From: Arachis hypogaea
Lineage: Eukaryota; Streptophyta; Magnoliopsida; Fabales; Fabaceae
Reading direction: 5' to 3'
DNA length: 64,000 nucleotides
NCBI RefSeq assembly: GCF_003086295.3
Contig: NC_092046.1
Location: 105,193,363-105,257,362 of the forward strand
The translations under genes and the position numbers were made by a program. This document shows, piece by piece, positions 35,167 to 48,332 of this stretch; within the stretch, counting starts at the first letter, position 1; every line of letters starts with the position of its first letter. Below the pieces are notes generated by a model. That model ran no database searches. It had not been told where the DNA came from and worked only from the letters and a program-made list of their open reading frames with translations.

Positions 35167-36838
35167 TCAAATCAGTCACTTACTTGCCATTATCTTACAC
35201 AAGAAATTAAGTAAGTATTTCATGAATCAGTTTAACATGAAGCCAACCCTTGAAACTGTCTAACTAATACAAGGTTAGCATTGGCTGACGGCTCTGTGAG
35301 TTATGGTTAACAGATTGGCTTAGAGCATGAGAGAGATTTGCTCTCGGTATAGGTAAGAATTTCTCTGACTACGCTCACTATCTCAGATTTTAGAACTATA
35401 TCAGATTGAAGAAACAAAAAATCATGAAAATTTTCAGAACAATATCAAATCAATAACAAAATTTCCAAACAATATCAAATCAATAACAAATAAATTCAGA
35501 ACTGTATCATAATTCAGACAAATCAAATTCATGAAAAATAAGTTATCTAAAAAAAACCTCAGGAGGGCAGTTCCATAACTGTTTTGCTAGAAAAGGGGAG
35601 TTGAGGGAAGGGCGAAAACGAGTCGGCTGCTTGAGGGTGAGAACGACGGCGAGCGTACGACTTCTTCGACGGTGAGAACGAAGGTTGGGGACTGGGGGGG
35701 CACTAGTGAGTAAAGCCCGCCTTCTTGGTGTTATCATCATTCTGCATCTTCGTCGCCATTGAAGCTCAAGCTCTGAACTCTGAATGGGGATGATTGATTT
35801 TGATTCTGAGCAAGCCGTGAGACAACTACTATCATTTGAGCCGCAAACACAATATCACCAAAACAAAAGAAGTAGTCTGGGTGCTCTACAAGTTCCCAGA
35901 CGCTCTCAGTTTTTTCCGTTTTTTCTCCAGCAAAATTATCTTCATTGGAATTGAAAATAGCTTTCCATTGTAGAGAGTTGAGTTGATTTCTTCATTCAAT
36001 TTTAGAGAGAAATGGGATCGGGGTGAATTGAGTTTTTGCACAATAATAATAATATAATTTTACTTATTCATGTTTATAGAAATTATATATTTATCCCTCT
36101 TATAAAAATATTTAATTACAAAATTATCCTACTTTAGTTAACATATTAACTCTTATTGAGTTAAATTAACTCAAACTAAAATTAAGTATCCAATTAAAAC
36201 ATGCCATATCATGAGGGGTAATTTACATGTTAAAATTGAGAGGGTTGGGTAGAACTCACCTATTTATTAAGAGTTGTTTGCTTGCTTGCTTGTGTTTAAA
36301 TGAGAATGGATCGTTCCAAATTAAAGGTGACAGCATCAAGTGATTGTTTGGAACTTTTCTTGTATATAATAAATGACACAAAAGCAAGAAAACTTTTTAC
36401 TTGGATGCAAAGCAATGCATCCATCATAAGTCTTGTGAAGTAGCCTTGTTATTGCACAATGCATGCAACATAGAGAAATGCTGATGGACATTTTGTCACA
36501 AAAATTATTTATTATTGTCTCAAATTTTATTCATTTTCTTCACCATTTGTTAATAGAATGAGAACCACACTTAATCACATTAATCTTGACATGTTTTCTT
36601 TTTTCTGAGCTTTTGTTTCAATCTCCAAAATGCCTGAGATATTAGACATATGTGTTAGGATAATGGTACAACTGAAAATTGGGTGTATGATGCCTTGAAC
36701 TTATGAATGTGATTCCTTCAAGCTTCAGCAAACTAAAAAATAATGTAATTTACATATGATCTATGACATTCTCTCTGAATATAAAACAGAAAAAAATACA
36801 TCAGAAGAAATCAAGATACAAGTATGTTTCTATCTGGT
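35167..36838. other. No supported gene; dispersed repeat copy 2 at 35,990-36,200
   Basis: 35,540-35,760 is a mildly GC-rich patch with an Arg/Ser/Pro-rich open frame on the minus strand and no known domain. 35,990-36,200 resembles 22,173-22,350 on the same strand. The rest is AT-rich. Confidence 0.5.
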
Positions 36839-37132
36839 CTAGCTAGGGCTATATGAAACAGTTTCTTCACTAAGTAAAAGTGCCCACAAAACAGCCTCAC
36901 ACAAACCACTATAATGGATAAACAAATGTCCACCATCTGAAACTTCATGGTAATTTATCCATGGCATATTTCTTGAAACAAATCTCTGAATTTGAGAGGG
37001 CACAACCTTGTCTTCATATCCCTGCCAAATGTGAACTTCACTTGTGTTGTGAGAGAATGAATTGCTCAGTTTCAATGGATCAAACTCCCAGTTGCAATAG
37101 TCTTGGAGAATATTTTGCAAGCCAAAGTGTCC
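36839..37132 (-). pseudogene. Alpha/beta-hydrolase C-terminal exon
   Basis: The frame reads WEFDPLKL, VHIWQGYEDKVVPSQIQRFVSR and HEVSDGGHLFIHY, ending SYSPS and TAG. In plant alpha/beta-hydrolase-fold proteins the GYEDKVVP block carries the catalytic Asp and DGGHL the catalytic His. The nucleophile Ser and the core fold upstream are missing. The 5' border near 37,132 is an AG in a pyrimidine-poor context, so splicing there is uncertain. Confidence 0.65.
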
Positions 37133-37645
37133 ATTGGATCAGTCTCTTCCTGTAGTCTATATCCATCTCTATCATATTGCACAAAATATATACTCAATGC
37201 ATCTATTAGTTCCTGCACATTCAATGTCACATCAATATTATATATATTATCATCAACATACATTTTGAATCTATTCCACTCACTGTTGATAGCTCACCGG
37301 TATTCAATAATCAATTAGATCTAAATACAACTAACAATTTTCACATTACCGTAACGGAGTCAATAAAAGATTGATCTTTTGTACCGATTTTCACAATTGG
37401 ATACTGGAATGACGAACTCAAGAAGTTGCAACAAGTAATTTAAAGTTATAGAGATAAGATTGGAAAATCTCAACTTTAATTCAGTTCCTGTTCCTTCCAA
37501 CTCAACAATTATAACCCCAATAGTGAGATTCCCAGAAATAGTGAACCTCACTTACCACATAAGAATCTCCATTTTTCAAACATCAATAAAAATATATCAA
37601 AAATGAAACTTTATTTAAAAAAAATTTGAAAAAGGAGATAAGTAC

Positions 37646-37972
37646 CTGTTTGCATTCCCTGGACCTAGCAGCTGCAGAGGAGGATGAGCCTTCAACGGCG
37701 GGCACCTACAGAAACTGATGAGGAACAGGATGATGATTATAAAGAGAAACAACAGCGATGAAGTTGTCATCAGTGACGACAGCGTTTTTTGAGAGGATAG
37801 CCTCAAGAGTCATTTCCTCGAAAGAGTGCTGATTATGGTGAGGTGGGTCTCTGCGAGAATGGGTTAGGATTATGTCTTTCCAAACACCATCAACAATTTT
37901 GGGCGGAGGAGGAGGGGATGAAGAAGGATTTGAGGGATGAGAGGTGGTTGTTGTTGTGGTGAGGCACTGCAT
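37646..37972 (-). pseudogene. Group-A bZIP (DPBF/ABF/FD-like) gene with basic region deleted
   Basis: From an ATG at 37,972 the frame has a Thr/Pro-rich start, then IVDGVWKDIILTHS and FEEMTLEAILSKNAVVTDD, like the conserved N-terminal phospho-motifs of ABI5/ABF/FD-type bZIP factors. A TAG lies at 37,706-37,708. In the same frame beyond it comes SSSSAAARSRECKQ and a GT donor at 37,645. That last part resembles the end of a bZIP basic region (AARSRERKQ), so the sequence between, including the first half of the basic region, seems deleted. DNA binding would be lost. The leucine zipper exon is not visible. Confidence 0.6.
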
Positions 37973-38292
37973 CTGAAACGAATTCAAAAGAATTTGGATG
38001 AAATCGAAAAATTGGTGAGAAAGAGGGTAGGGGAAGAAGTGGAGGGCCAGCGCGAAGAGGAAGAAGGCAACAGGCAGCTAGGTTTAGTTCTCAAGTTTTA
38101 TATGGGACAATTTTAAAATATAAAAAATTTGTATCTTTTATTATAATTTTTAATAAATTATAAATAAATTAAATCTAAATCATCATATCGTCTATTAATC
38201 TAATCCAACGCTTTAAATTTTATGGTGCATCACATAAGTTCAAAAGACTTGAGTTGATTTTAGACACATTCAAGACTATCTATAACAATATA

Positions 38293-38832
38293 TCTATAAC
38301 AATATATAAAGTTAATACAGAGAATTGACTATGACTTTGGTGTCCAATTTTTTTAGACTATATTAACCCTACAATAAACTATTTCAAAAAGTAAATTATG
38401 AGGACAAAATAGACATAAAATTTATTTTGAAAAATCCAATAACTTTCCAAAAAACAATTTTATTACATCTGTAACTATAAAAACACACCTTCCAACAGAA
38501 AATATCAAACGGTCTACAAATTGCTAATAAATAAAAAAAATGGACTGATGTGGATATCAATATCTTTTCACATTCTTCACCATCTTCATACTTTATTTAA
38601 TTCTATGTTAGTTTTAGTTTATATAATTTGTTTTATCAGTGTCTTCGCATTCTGTACTATATTCATATTTTGTTTATCTATAATAATATATAAAGCCAAT
38701 ACAGAGAATTGACTATGACTTTGGTGTCCAATTTTTTTAGACTATATTAATCCTACAATAAACTATTTCAGAAAGTAAATTATGAGGACAAAATAGACAT
38801 AAAATTTGTTTTGAAAAATTTAATAACTTCCC
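38293..38832 (+). repeat. Two direct copies of a Helitron-like 5' end
   Basis: 38,293-38,452 and 38,677-38,832 are about 93% alike by eye. Both begin TCTATAA-AATATATAAAG after an A, as Helitron 5' ends do (TC at an A/T target), then read GAGAATTGACTATGACTTTGG. No Rep/helicase ORF follows. A hairpin-forming ACCCGTGCCATGCACGTG at 40,861-40,878 could belong to a 3' end, but a CTRR terminus is not clear. Confidence 0.5.
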
Positions 38833-39056
38833 ACTAAGATGAAAATAGTTTTGTTACGTCTGTAATTTTATATTAATTTTAGTTTAATTTTATATTAATT
38901 TTAGTTTATATCCTTTTGTTTTGAGTACGTTATACTCTCAGTAGTTTGGTTTTTACTTTTCTGTATTTTTTTACTGTTCTGTTATTCTCCTTTCTTCAAC
39001 ATTCTCGCCTCCGTCCTCTTTTATTGCCTTTATCTACTGCAGTTGTAAATTTCATT

Positions 39057-39187
39057 CAATTTTGCAGCAGTTATTATTATTTTTTTTTACCAAAGATAGG
39101 AGACTCGAACCCGCAACCTCTTAATTGAGTATGGGGAGACTATGCCATTTGAGCTATTACTCATTGGCAATTTTGCAGCAGTTATTA
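39057..39187 (-). mobile_element. Short tRNA-derived SINE with 20-bp target-site duplication
   Basis: CAATTTTGCAGCAGTTATTA occurs at 39,057-39,076 and again at 39,168-39,187. The 91 bp between them, read on the minus strand, have a tRNA-like A box (TAGCTCAAATGGCATAG) and a perfect B box (GGGTTCGAGTC), then a poly-A tail. This is a complete, very short SINE inserted by target-primed reverse transcription. Confidence 0.88.
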
Positions 39188-40292
39188 CTTTCACGTATAT
39201 CGTTCACTTATATCTTTTTTTTTCTCTTTAGTTTACTTATCTAATCTATATTTTCAGTCATTCCTCTCCCTTTTCAATTTATTCCCAACTTTTGATGTAT
39301 GAAAATAGTACTGTGTCTCCTTTTTTTTATCAATTTAATGTAGAAAGAAATAATTTTTTTTGTCTTATTAATTTTGATGCAGAAAAAAACAGTTTCTTTT
39401 TATTTGATATGTATTTTTATATGTCTTTATCTATCAATAATTGAATGAAAAAGTTTTATAAATATTTTGTTAACTTATTTTTTTTAAAATTTCTTTACAA
39501 TAATATTTTTTATTTTTTAAAATATTGATTAGGTAGAATATTATGTTTGAAATTTGAATACATAAATATTTATTTTGACACTAAATTAAATTATTAATTT
39601 TGTCTACCACAATATTATTTATTTTACATATTGGCTAAGTTATTTGATTGGCATATATATAGGATGCAAGAAAGTTCACATCTATCAAGGATTTGTTAAA
39701 AATATTAATATGTTAATTTCCTAAACTATCTAAGCTATTAATTATTTAGAGTATTGGATTTGATATTTAATTATATAGAGTACTACGTTTGACATTTATT
39801 AATTTCCTAAATTATATTGTAAAAGAATTAATTAATTTAATATTATTTATTTGTCACATAATTAACATATAAAAGATAAAATAAACCTACACCTACCAAT
39901 AGTAGAATAAAAAATTCTCACGCATATTTTGTTATTTTTGTTATTTGTAATCTATTTTACATTGAATAATATTATTTTTTATTGATTATTAATTCGACAT
40001 ATAACACAATAAATATAGCAATGTAAAAATTTTGTTAATTGATTTTTCAAATAATTTAGGGGCCTAAGATAAAAAGTTTGTTAATTGATTTTGTTAATCA
40101 CTTTTTTATTTTTAATCTATTTATATTAGATAATATTATTTTTTATTAATTATTAGATTTACATATAACATTTAAATGTGATAAGATAAGAATTATGTTA
40201 TACATTTTTTATTGTTTCAACCTTTATGATTATTTTCTTTTTTTTATTTTTCTATCTCATCTCATGAGCCATGTAAGTTGTAATTTATTATT

Positions 40293-40296
<4 letters not shown>

Positions 40297-40334
<38 letters not shown>
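40297..40334. repeat. (AT)n microsatellite
   Basis: About 19 uninterrupted AT units. Confidence 0.97.
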
Positions 40335-40336
<2 letters not shown>

Positions 40337-41386
40337 TATTTTTTAAACCATTTTATTTTATTAGGTTTTTTAATTTATTTTATTGTATTTTTCTTTTACT
40401 TTAAAAATTTTAGAAATCTAGTGATCTTCTGTTTAAACGATTTCAATTATATGATCAAGAAATAATTTCAGAGAATATGTTTGAATTTTGGTAATTTATT
40501 AAGTCTAATTATTATATAAAAAGTTAAAAATATTCTGAACTTAAAAAATTATTTAATAATAAAATTGTGTTTGTTCAAAATCGTAAAGAGAGACAGAGAG
40601 AAAAAGAGAAAATTAAAATTTTTTAACTAATTACAAAAATTCACTACCATTAAAGCTATTAAATTTGAGTATATTAAGTGAGGATTAATAAGAAGCAAAC
40701 TAGAACGATAAATCTAAAAATTTTCTATCTCTCTTTATATAGTGTTTCACTTTAAATAACTATTTTAAGTGGATAGTATTCAAATGACTAACAAAATAAT
40801 AAAAAGATTTGCATTAGATTATGAAAATTAATCTCATTCTTATAATACAACAAGTATAATTACCCGTGCCATGCACGTGATAAGATTGAAATTATAATTT
40901 TAAATTAATTTAAATTATAATAATTTGATTAAAAAAAGTAACATGTTATGTATTGTTTTTTTTTAAATTTAGTGTTAATTGGATTAACTCTAAAATAGTT
41001 ATTAATCGATTTTAATAATCTACTTTTTTCAATAAATCAGACATATATACTGAATGTAATCATAAATAATATAGTAATAGTTAAATCCACCAATAAATAT
41101 ATTAGTTATTATCAAGCTATAAAACAAATTAAATATAAAGGTTATTAGTACTTATAAATCTATAAAATCGCACTGTCTTTGTTCGCGTGCAAGGGTTTAC
41201 TTATCAAATAAACTTAAAATATGAACAAAAAATATTTATAAATTGGACCTAGTATCACTTGAAAGAATAATGGAAAATAATCAACTTACCTTATCATCCA
41301 TGAGAACTATTTCTATGTAAATCGTCTTGTTCTTGTCAAATTTAGATGAGACTTTCCATAACCTTATATATTAATTTTGTTAAATA

Positions 41387-41390
<4 letters not shown>

Positions 41391-41447
<57 letters not shown>
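41391..41447. repeat. (TA)n microsatellite
   Basis: Perfect TA run of about 57 bases in the first duplicate. Confidence 0.97.
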
Positions 41448-41449
<2 letters not shown>

Positions 41450-41735
41450 TAGTTTTTCTTAATATATATACGTATACATAATACATAAATAATTCTATAC
41501 ATATACATAAATAAAAAATATATGAATTATATTTTATTAAACTTTATATTACCGGTTATTAAAAACATTAAAATATATGAACAAAAAATATTTATAAAAT
41601 GGACCTAACATCACTTGAAAGAATCATGGAAAATAATCAACTTAACTTACTATCCATGAGAACCATTTCTATGTAAGTCGTCTTATTCTTGTCAATCTTG
41701 GATAGAACTTTCCATAACTTTATATATTAATTTTG

Positions 41736-41792
<57 letters not shown>
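41736..41792. repeat. (TA)n microsatellite
   Basis: Perfect TA run in the second duplicate, at the equivalent position. Confidence 0.97.
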
Positions 41793-41793
<1 letters not shown>

Positions 41794-44700
41794 CGGAAGT
41801 TTTTCTTAATATATATACATATACATAAATAATTCTATACATATACATAAATTAAAAAAATATGTGAATTATATTTTGTTAAACTCTATGTTACGATTAT
41901 TAAAAACATCTAAATCACATATATTAATTATTTTTTTGTTATAATTATTTCGTTTTATATATATGATTATTTTTTATTCTACAATCGTGGAATAATTTTT
42001 TATTTTTTATATTTATATATATTCCTCAATTCCGACTCCATTCATACGCATATTAACAGTTTTTTTCTAATAGTGATGTTTTAATTTTTCATTTTCTTTT
42101 TTTAGGTATCTTTCTTTTTTTTTAAATAGTGATGTTTTAATATTTTTTTCTTTTTTTTAAATATATTTTTCTTAATAATTACATTACTAATCTGAAATAT
42201 AAAATGAGAAAGAAAATAAACTTAAAAATAAAAAAAAGAAATTTTATATTAAAAATATAAAAATAATATATTCAAAAAGAATAGTCGTAATATATAAATT
42301 GAGTCAATAATTTAAATTTCTCTAAAACTAATTTAATCAAATACCAATATTAGAAATAAATTACTTAAATAACATTTAATCTATTCTAGTCCTTAGACAC
42401 ATATAGATTAGAGTCATTCTCGTAACGACAACGAACTGAAATAATGTCGTAAGTTCGAACATTTAGAATTCGTGCAAATTCAGACCATTCCTTTGTTCTT
42501 TGAAAACCTTCTGTATCCCTGATAGAGTTGAATCAAAATTTTTTTTATGGAAAAAGAGTTACGGAGATGGCTTTGATGTGTTGGAGACCAAAATCTGGAA
42601 GTCACTATTTATATTTGAGTGTCACACCCATTAAATCCGAAAGACCAAATAAAATAGTATCTCTGATTTTATTCTCATTTAATTTTAAATCAAAAGTAAT
42701 AATGACTTATTTAATTCAGCATTTATGATAATAAATGAGATGATCATTATATAAGTTATTTAATGTAAAATAGCTTAATTTACGATGATAATTAATATAT
42801 GTATTACCCATAAATAGATTAGAAAATAATAATTTCATAACAAAATAATGATTCAATTTGAATTATAATTAATTGATTGGTAGAAATTATAATAAATTGT
42901 ATGATATTTAAAAAATTAACCAAATCAATTAGTTGATATAATTAATTTATTGTAATAACATGAATTTAATGAGTTAAAAGAAATAAATCGAAAAACACCA
43001 TCAAAAATATGTTACGACAGTTTTATCATTAAGTGCAGAAATTTAATTTTTATATAATAGAATAGATATTTACAGATTATTATATTAAACACAAACTAAA
43101 AAAATACACTAAACAAAATAAAAGCATCAATGGTAAAATATAACCTAAAAAATCACTTAAATTAAAAATGAACCTGTGATGAATTATAATAAATCTATAT
43201 ATGAGAAGTAAAAGTAAAATAAATAATTAAAAATAAAGTAAAAAGATCAATTAAAAAAGTAAAAGATAGAAAAGATAATGTGTGGAGTAGATAAAAAATG
43301 TATTGTAATAGAAGATTAATATAATTAATTAATACAAAGGATGAAAGAGAAAAATCAAATTACGATCTTATTAAAAATATTTCAAAAAAATATTTTAAAA
43401 AAAACCTATTAATCAAATTTTATAAAAATATTATAAAAAATTTAAATTATATTTAAATAAAATAATAATACCATTAAGAATTATTAATCAAAATAAATAA
43501 AAAAATCAATATAAAACAAAATCATTGAAAAATATTAGCAAAATTAAGTTAAAAAAACAAAAATAAAAAATTACAAATATTTTACCTGAAATACAAAATA
43601 GAGAGGGAGAAAAGGGATATATAAAATAATAAGATAATAATTTGAATTAATTTAGTTCATTTATTTCATTGCTTTATATATTATTTATTAAATAATTTAA
43701 TATTTATCTCGATCATATTAAATAATAAATTAGTTATAATTAATTTGATTTAATGAATCAAACAAAATTTAAAATAATTTGATATTTACTCTAATTAAAT
43801 TAAATATTTGAAGTTATGATTAATGTAATTTAATGAATCAAATAAATATTAAATGATGAAATATTTATCCTAATAAAATAAAATTACATAATTGATTAGT
43901 TATAATTAATACAATTGAATGAATCAAACACATTAAATTGAAAAATAATTTAGTTAATTTGTGTCTTAAGGACACATTTTAAAAATATTTATTTTGCAAC
44001 AACTTTTCTAAAAGATTTTTTATAATATTTTTAACCTATGGTTTAAAGACATAGTTATAATAACCCATTAAAAAAATACTTAATTAGTTAATCCAAATAA
44101 TTAATATAATTGATTTAGTTCAATAAATTAAAAGAAATAAATGTGAGAGGAAGAGATAAAGAGAAAGTAAAATTATAAAAATGTATATCCATTAAAAAGC
44201 AATAAAAAAAATCCTTTTTAGTTTTTTATTTATTAATTATTAATTTATTATAATTAATTTCACAACATTTATTACACGTTATTCATCTTATAAATTAATA
44301 CAATTAATTTATTGATATCAATTATTGATAATTAATTATAATTGATATAACTCATTTCGCTATACTTTCTAAATAAATAATTAAAAATGCATGTCTCAAT
44401 TTTTTGTTAAAGTAAAATAAAATAAAATATATAAATTGAGTAGATATAAATCTAAAAATTATAAATTTTATTAACAACTCAAATAAATTAGTACCATAAA
44501 ATTAAATTTAATATCTATTTTAAAAATAATTACTGACCTTTTATTATTTTAATTATTAATAATTTAAATAAAATAATACTCTATAACTTATTTTGTTATT
44601 TATTTTAAGTAATTACTAACATAGTTGTTAGTAATACCCAAGTATATATTATCAACATAATTTTATCACGGGTATTTCAATCTTATCATCATTGCAATTT

Positions 44701-45353
44701 TGTATCGTCTTACTTTTTTTAATTGTTATTATTAGAATTATTAAATAATATTAAAAAAATTTTTTAAAAATAGAAATAGCGATGGAACCTTGAATAATTA
44801 ATTCAATAGAATTAAATTTAAACGAATAAGATGATTCAATCAATTATACAAATAATAGCATATTTATAAATAATAATATTGAAAATAGTCTCACTAATGT
44901 AAATGATCAATGCAATAATTATATAAAAAAATAACTAATTACATAATTGCATAATTTTCAAGATCCTATATAGTTAAATCTAACGGATAAATAAAAAAAT
45001 ATTTATATGATAATGTTCTAATATTTTAGCATACTATAAATCATATTATAAATTTATATATCATATTATAATTTTAAGTCAACTCCTTAAACATATTATA
45101 ATATAAACCATCTAAAAAGATATACCAAATTAACGGATATCACATGAGTCACAACATATACTCTAAATTGTCACAATATTTCAAATAAAAAGAGCATCAA
45201 TACAGAAAAATCAATGAATATATATAACTAAAATAAAGAGCAACAAAGAGACACACAAAAGAATAAAATAAAATAAAGAGAATCAATAAAAATATTAACA
45301 TATAAACCACATACACAAACAATGTATATATTAATTGTGAATCACAAAAAAGG

Positions 45354-45355
<2 letters not shown>

Positions 45356-45418
<63 letters not shown>
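45356..45418. repeat. (AT)n microsatellite
   Basis: Perfect AT run of about 63 bases. Confidence 0.97.
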
Positions 45419-45421
<3 letters not shown>

Positions 45422-46162
45422 TTGAAGTACACATGACAAAATAGAATATTACAAAACAAAATTATAGTAAGATTATTTAAAAATAACATAAAAATCACAC
45501 ATTTTTTTGTTAATCAGAAGCTAAAATAAAAAAAGGTGTGCGCCTAATAATAAGCAATTAAAATAAACAAAAATTTTAAAAAATATAAAAAAATAAAATG
45601 TATAAAAAAAGATAAAAGAAACAAAAATTCAATAAATTACAAAAATTGTACATAAACACGAGAGAGGGGGGAGGGGGGACGGAGGGGGGAGGGAAAGAGA
45701 GAAAAAAAAGCAAATGAGTAAAAGACATTTGATTTTGTATAAATAGAGGGTATTGAAAAAAATAAACTAATTAAATTAATTCATATATTTCGTTATCATA
45801 TTTATTATTTATTAAATAATTTGATATTTACTCTAATCAAATCAAATAATTAATATAATTAACTAAATTAATTAATTGATATAATTAATTATAATAAATG
45901 GTAAAATTTGAATGTCTAATCAAATTAATTAATTGATATAATTAATTATAATTAATTTTCTTTAACGAATTAAATGAAATAAATCAGGAAACACCTTAAG
46001 AGCATGTCGCATTAGTTCTGTTATTAAGTGCAAAAATCTGATTTTTATATAATAGAATAGATAGATAATAAAGATATTTTCTTAAATTAGTATATATAAT
46101 TGTGCATTATTCATTAAATATTAATTATAATATTGTAATATAATTATAATAAAGATGATTAA

Positions 46163-46165
<3 letters not shown>

Positions 46166-46235
<70 letters not shown>
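46166..46235. repeat. (ATT)n microsatellite
   Basis: About 23 perfect ATT units. Confidence 0.97.
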
Positions 46236-46237
<2 letters not shown>

Positions 46238-46777
46238 AAATGATTAAAAGTATTTTTAATTGACAATTGATAAGTAGTTTAATAATGCATTAAATATTGA
46301 TTTGATATAATTATAATGAAGATATGTTCCTAAATTAGTATAATTATATATTATTCATTAAATATTAATTATAATATAATTATAATAAAGATATTTTGTA
46401 TAAAATAATTTAGAATAGAGAAATGTGTATTCATTTTGGAGGGAAAACGGAGTCACGAGGGATCGACACCTCACCTTCATTAGTTGGGAGAAAACCCAAT
46501 TTTAGTATATTAAGTAGATGACATTATTTCAAAATATGTAAAATAAAATAATAAAGTACACTTAAATTAATGTGCAAAATAAAATAAATGTGAAACTTAG
46601 ATAGTAGCAATCAAACATGAATAGCAATGGTTGTCTTTTGTCCCAAGGTACTATATTAAATTGTGACTTAAATTTATAATTATTAGTTAAAAAATTTACA
46701 ATTATGTATTTTTTATTATTTTAGTTAAAAATAATATATTTTGATATTATTTTTTAGGATGAATGAAATCAAATTTT

Positions 46778-47881
46778 GATAATTTGAAACAAAATTTTAA
46801 ATGTTTTATGTCTTACTTCTTTTAACAAAACTTCAACAACTTATAAAAGTTAACAGAATAGATAGTTATAAATAAAAGTGATAGACAAAATTAAAAATTG
46901 CAATAATAATATTTTGGTGATAATTAATTACGGTCGGGTGAAGAGAAGGTGGAAGGAGAAGAAAAAAATGAGAAAGGAGAACAATGTAATATAATAATGA
47001 CGATGAGATAATACCAAGTACATGTACAGAGAATAATAGTAAGAAAAAAGTGTTTGATATAGTAAGGGAATATAATAAAAATATAAATTAATAATTTTAA
47101 AAAAATAACAAAATTAAAGATAATTTAAAAAATTAAATATAAAATTAAAAAAAATTAAAATATTTTTTATCAATTGGAATTATGCATGAAGATATATAGT
47201 ATTTTAAATATGAATTTTTATCTCGACTTCAAATTAAATACTATTTAAAATAAATAACAAAACTTAATAACGTTTATAAATAGTTAATTTGCAAATAATA
47301 TTTCAAAATTTTGATTTTGATTTTGTTACCCATAATAACAACATAATAAATTTGTTTAATATCTTATTTAATTTAAATTTATAAATTTTATACATTCTAA
47401 AAGTTAATTTGATAATTTGGGTAAAAATTTTAAATGCTTTATGTCTTACTTCTTTTAGCGAAACTTTAACAATTCATAAAAGTTAACATAATAGATGGTT
47501 ATAAATCGAAGTGATAAACAAGATTAAAAGTTGCGATAATAATCATTGGTGATAATTAATTACGGTCTGCTGAAGAGAAAGTGGATGGAAAAGGAAAAAA
47601 TGAGAAAGGAGAACAAGGAAATATAATAATGGCGATGAAACAATGACAAGTATGTGTTTAGAGAATAATAGTAAGAGAAAGAATAGTGTTTAATATAGTA
47701 AGAAGATATAATAAAAATATAAATTAATAATTTTAAAAAAATAATAAAATTAAAGAAAATTTAAAAAATTAAAAATAAAATTAAAAAAAAAATAAAATAT
47801 TTTTTAACAATTGGAATTATGCACGAAGATAAAGAGTCTTTTAAATATAAAATTTTATCTCAACCTCAAATTAAATACTAT
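46778..47881 (+). repeat. Direct duplication of about 470 bp, 633-bp spacing
   Basis: 46,778-47,247 and 47,411-47,881 share the word order GATAATTTG, TTTATGTCTTACTTCTTTTA, GGTGATAATTAATTACGGTC, AATGAGAAAGGAGAACAA and AATTGGAATTATGCA, with scattered substitutions (about 10%). There is no coding potential. Confidence 0.85.
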
Positions 47882-48220
47882 TAAAAATTAAATACTATTG
47901 CGCCACCTTTGTGCTGCCCACTCTCCTTCTCTCGTTGTTGGCTGCCTTCTCACCGGAGACGCCACAAAGCCACCACCGCCCGTGGCTCATCTTGATTTTA
48001 TTCCGCTGTGTCACGGCCTTGGACACACTCCAACGCTACCGTGCCGGCACTCGAACTTACTCAACCTCTTGAGCTAAGACCAAGTCAGCCTAACCCTCAA
48101 TACTTAGCAACAAAGCTAAGAACACAAGAGAACACAAGAGAAAGGAAGCTTTGGTGAAAGAACACTTTATTGCTCAAGTGTGGTTACAAATGATTCACAC
48201 ACACCCAAACTCTAACTCTC

Positions 48221-48233
48221 ACCCCTATTTATA
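48221..48233 (-). promoter_or_regulatory. TATA box in the 3' LTR
   Basis: The minus strand reads TATAAATAGGGGT, about 100 bp downstream of the decamer array. The same site in the 5' LTR is at 53,355-53,367. Transcription would start about 30 bp further on. Confidence 0.7.
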
Positions 48234-48332
48234 GCCATCCACCTCCTCAATAGATGGTTAGGATTAAATCTAATCAACGGTCCAGATTAATCATCCAGAA
48301 CCTTCTTTACAAATATCTATCCTACCACAACT

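Larger units (their letters stand above)
41221..41910 (+). repeat. 356-bp tandem duplication
   Basis: 41,221-41,576 and 41,577-41,910 both begin ATGAACAAAAAATATTTATAA. Both share AATGGAAAATAATCAACTTA-like and CTTAATATATATAC words and each contains its own (TA)n run. Confidence 0.85.
38090..47890. other. Ten-kilobase, extremely AT-rich intergenic region
   Basis: There is no coding region. It contains two Helitron-like starts, one SINE, five microsatellites, and tandem duplications at 41.2 and 46.8 kb. Imperfect repeats ending TTTTTATATAATAGAATAGATA recur at about 42,995-43,070 and 45,975-46,065. Confidence 0.7.

Noticed and set aside
45197..45439. 80-aa ORF with a long IYIYIY stretch
   Set aside because: Direct translation of an (AT)n microsatellite.
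48040..48110. tRNA-like A and B box words in the chromovirus LTR (minus strand)
   Set aside because: Poor A box, no cloverleaf, and it lies within the R/U5 part of an LTR with its own TATA promoter.
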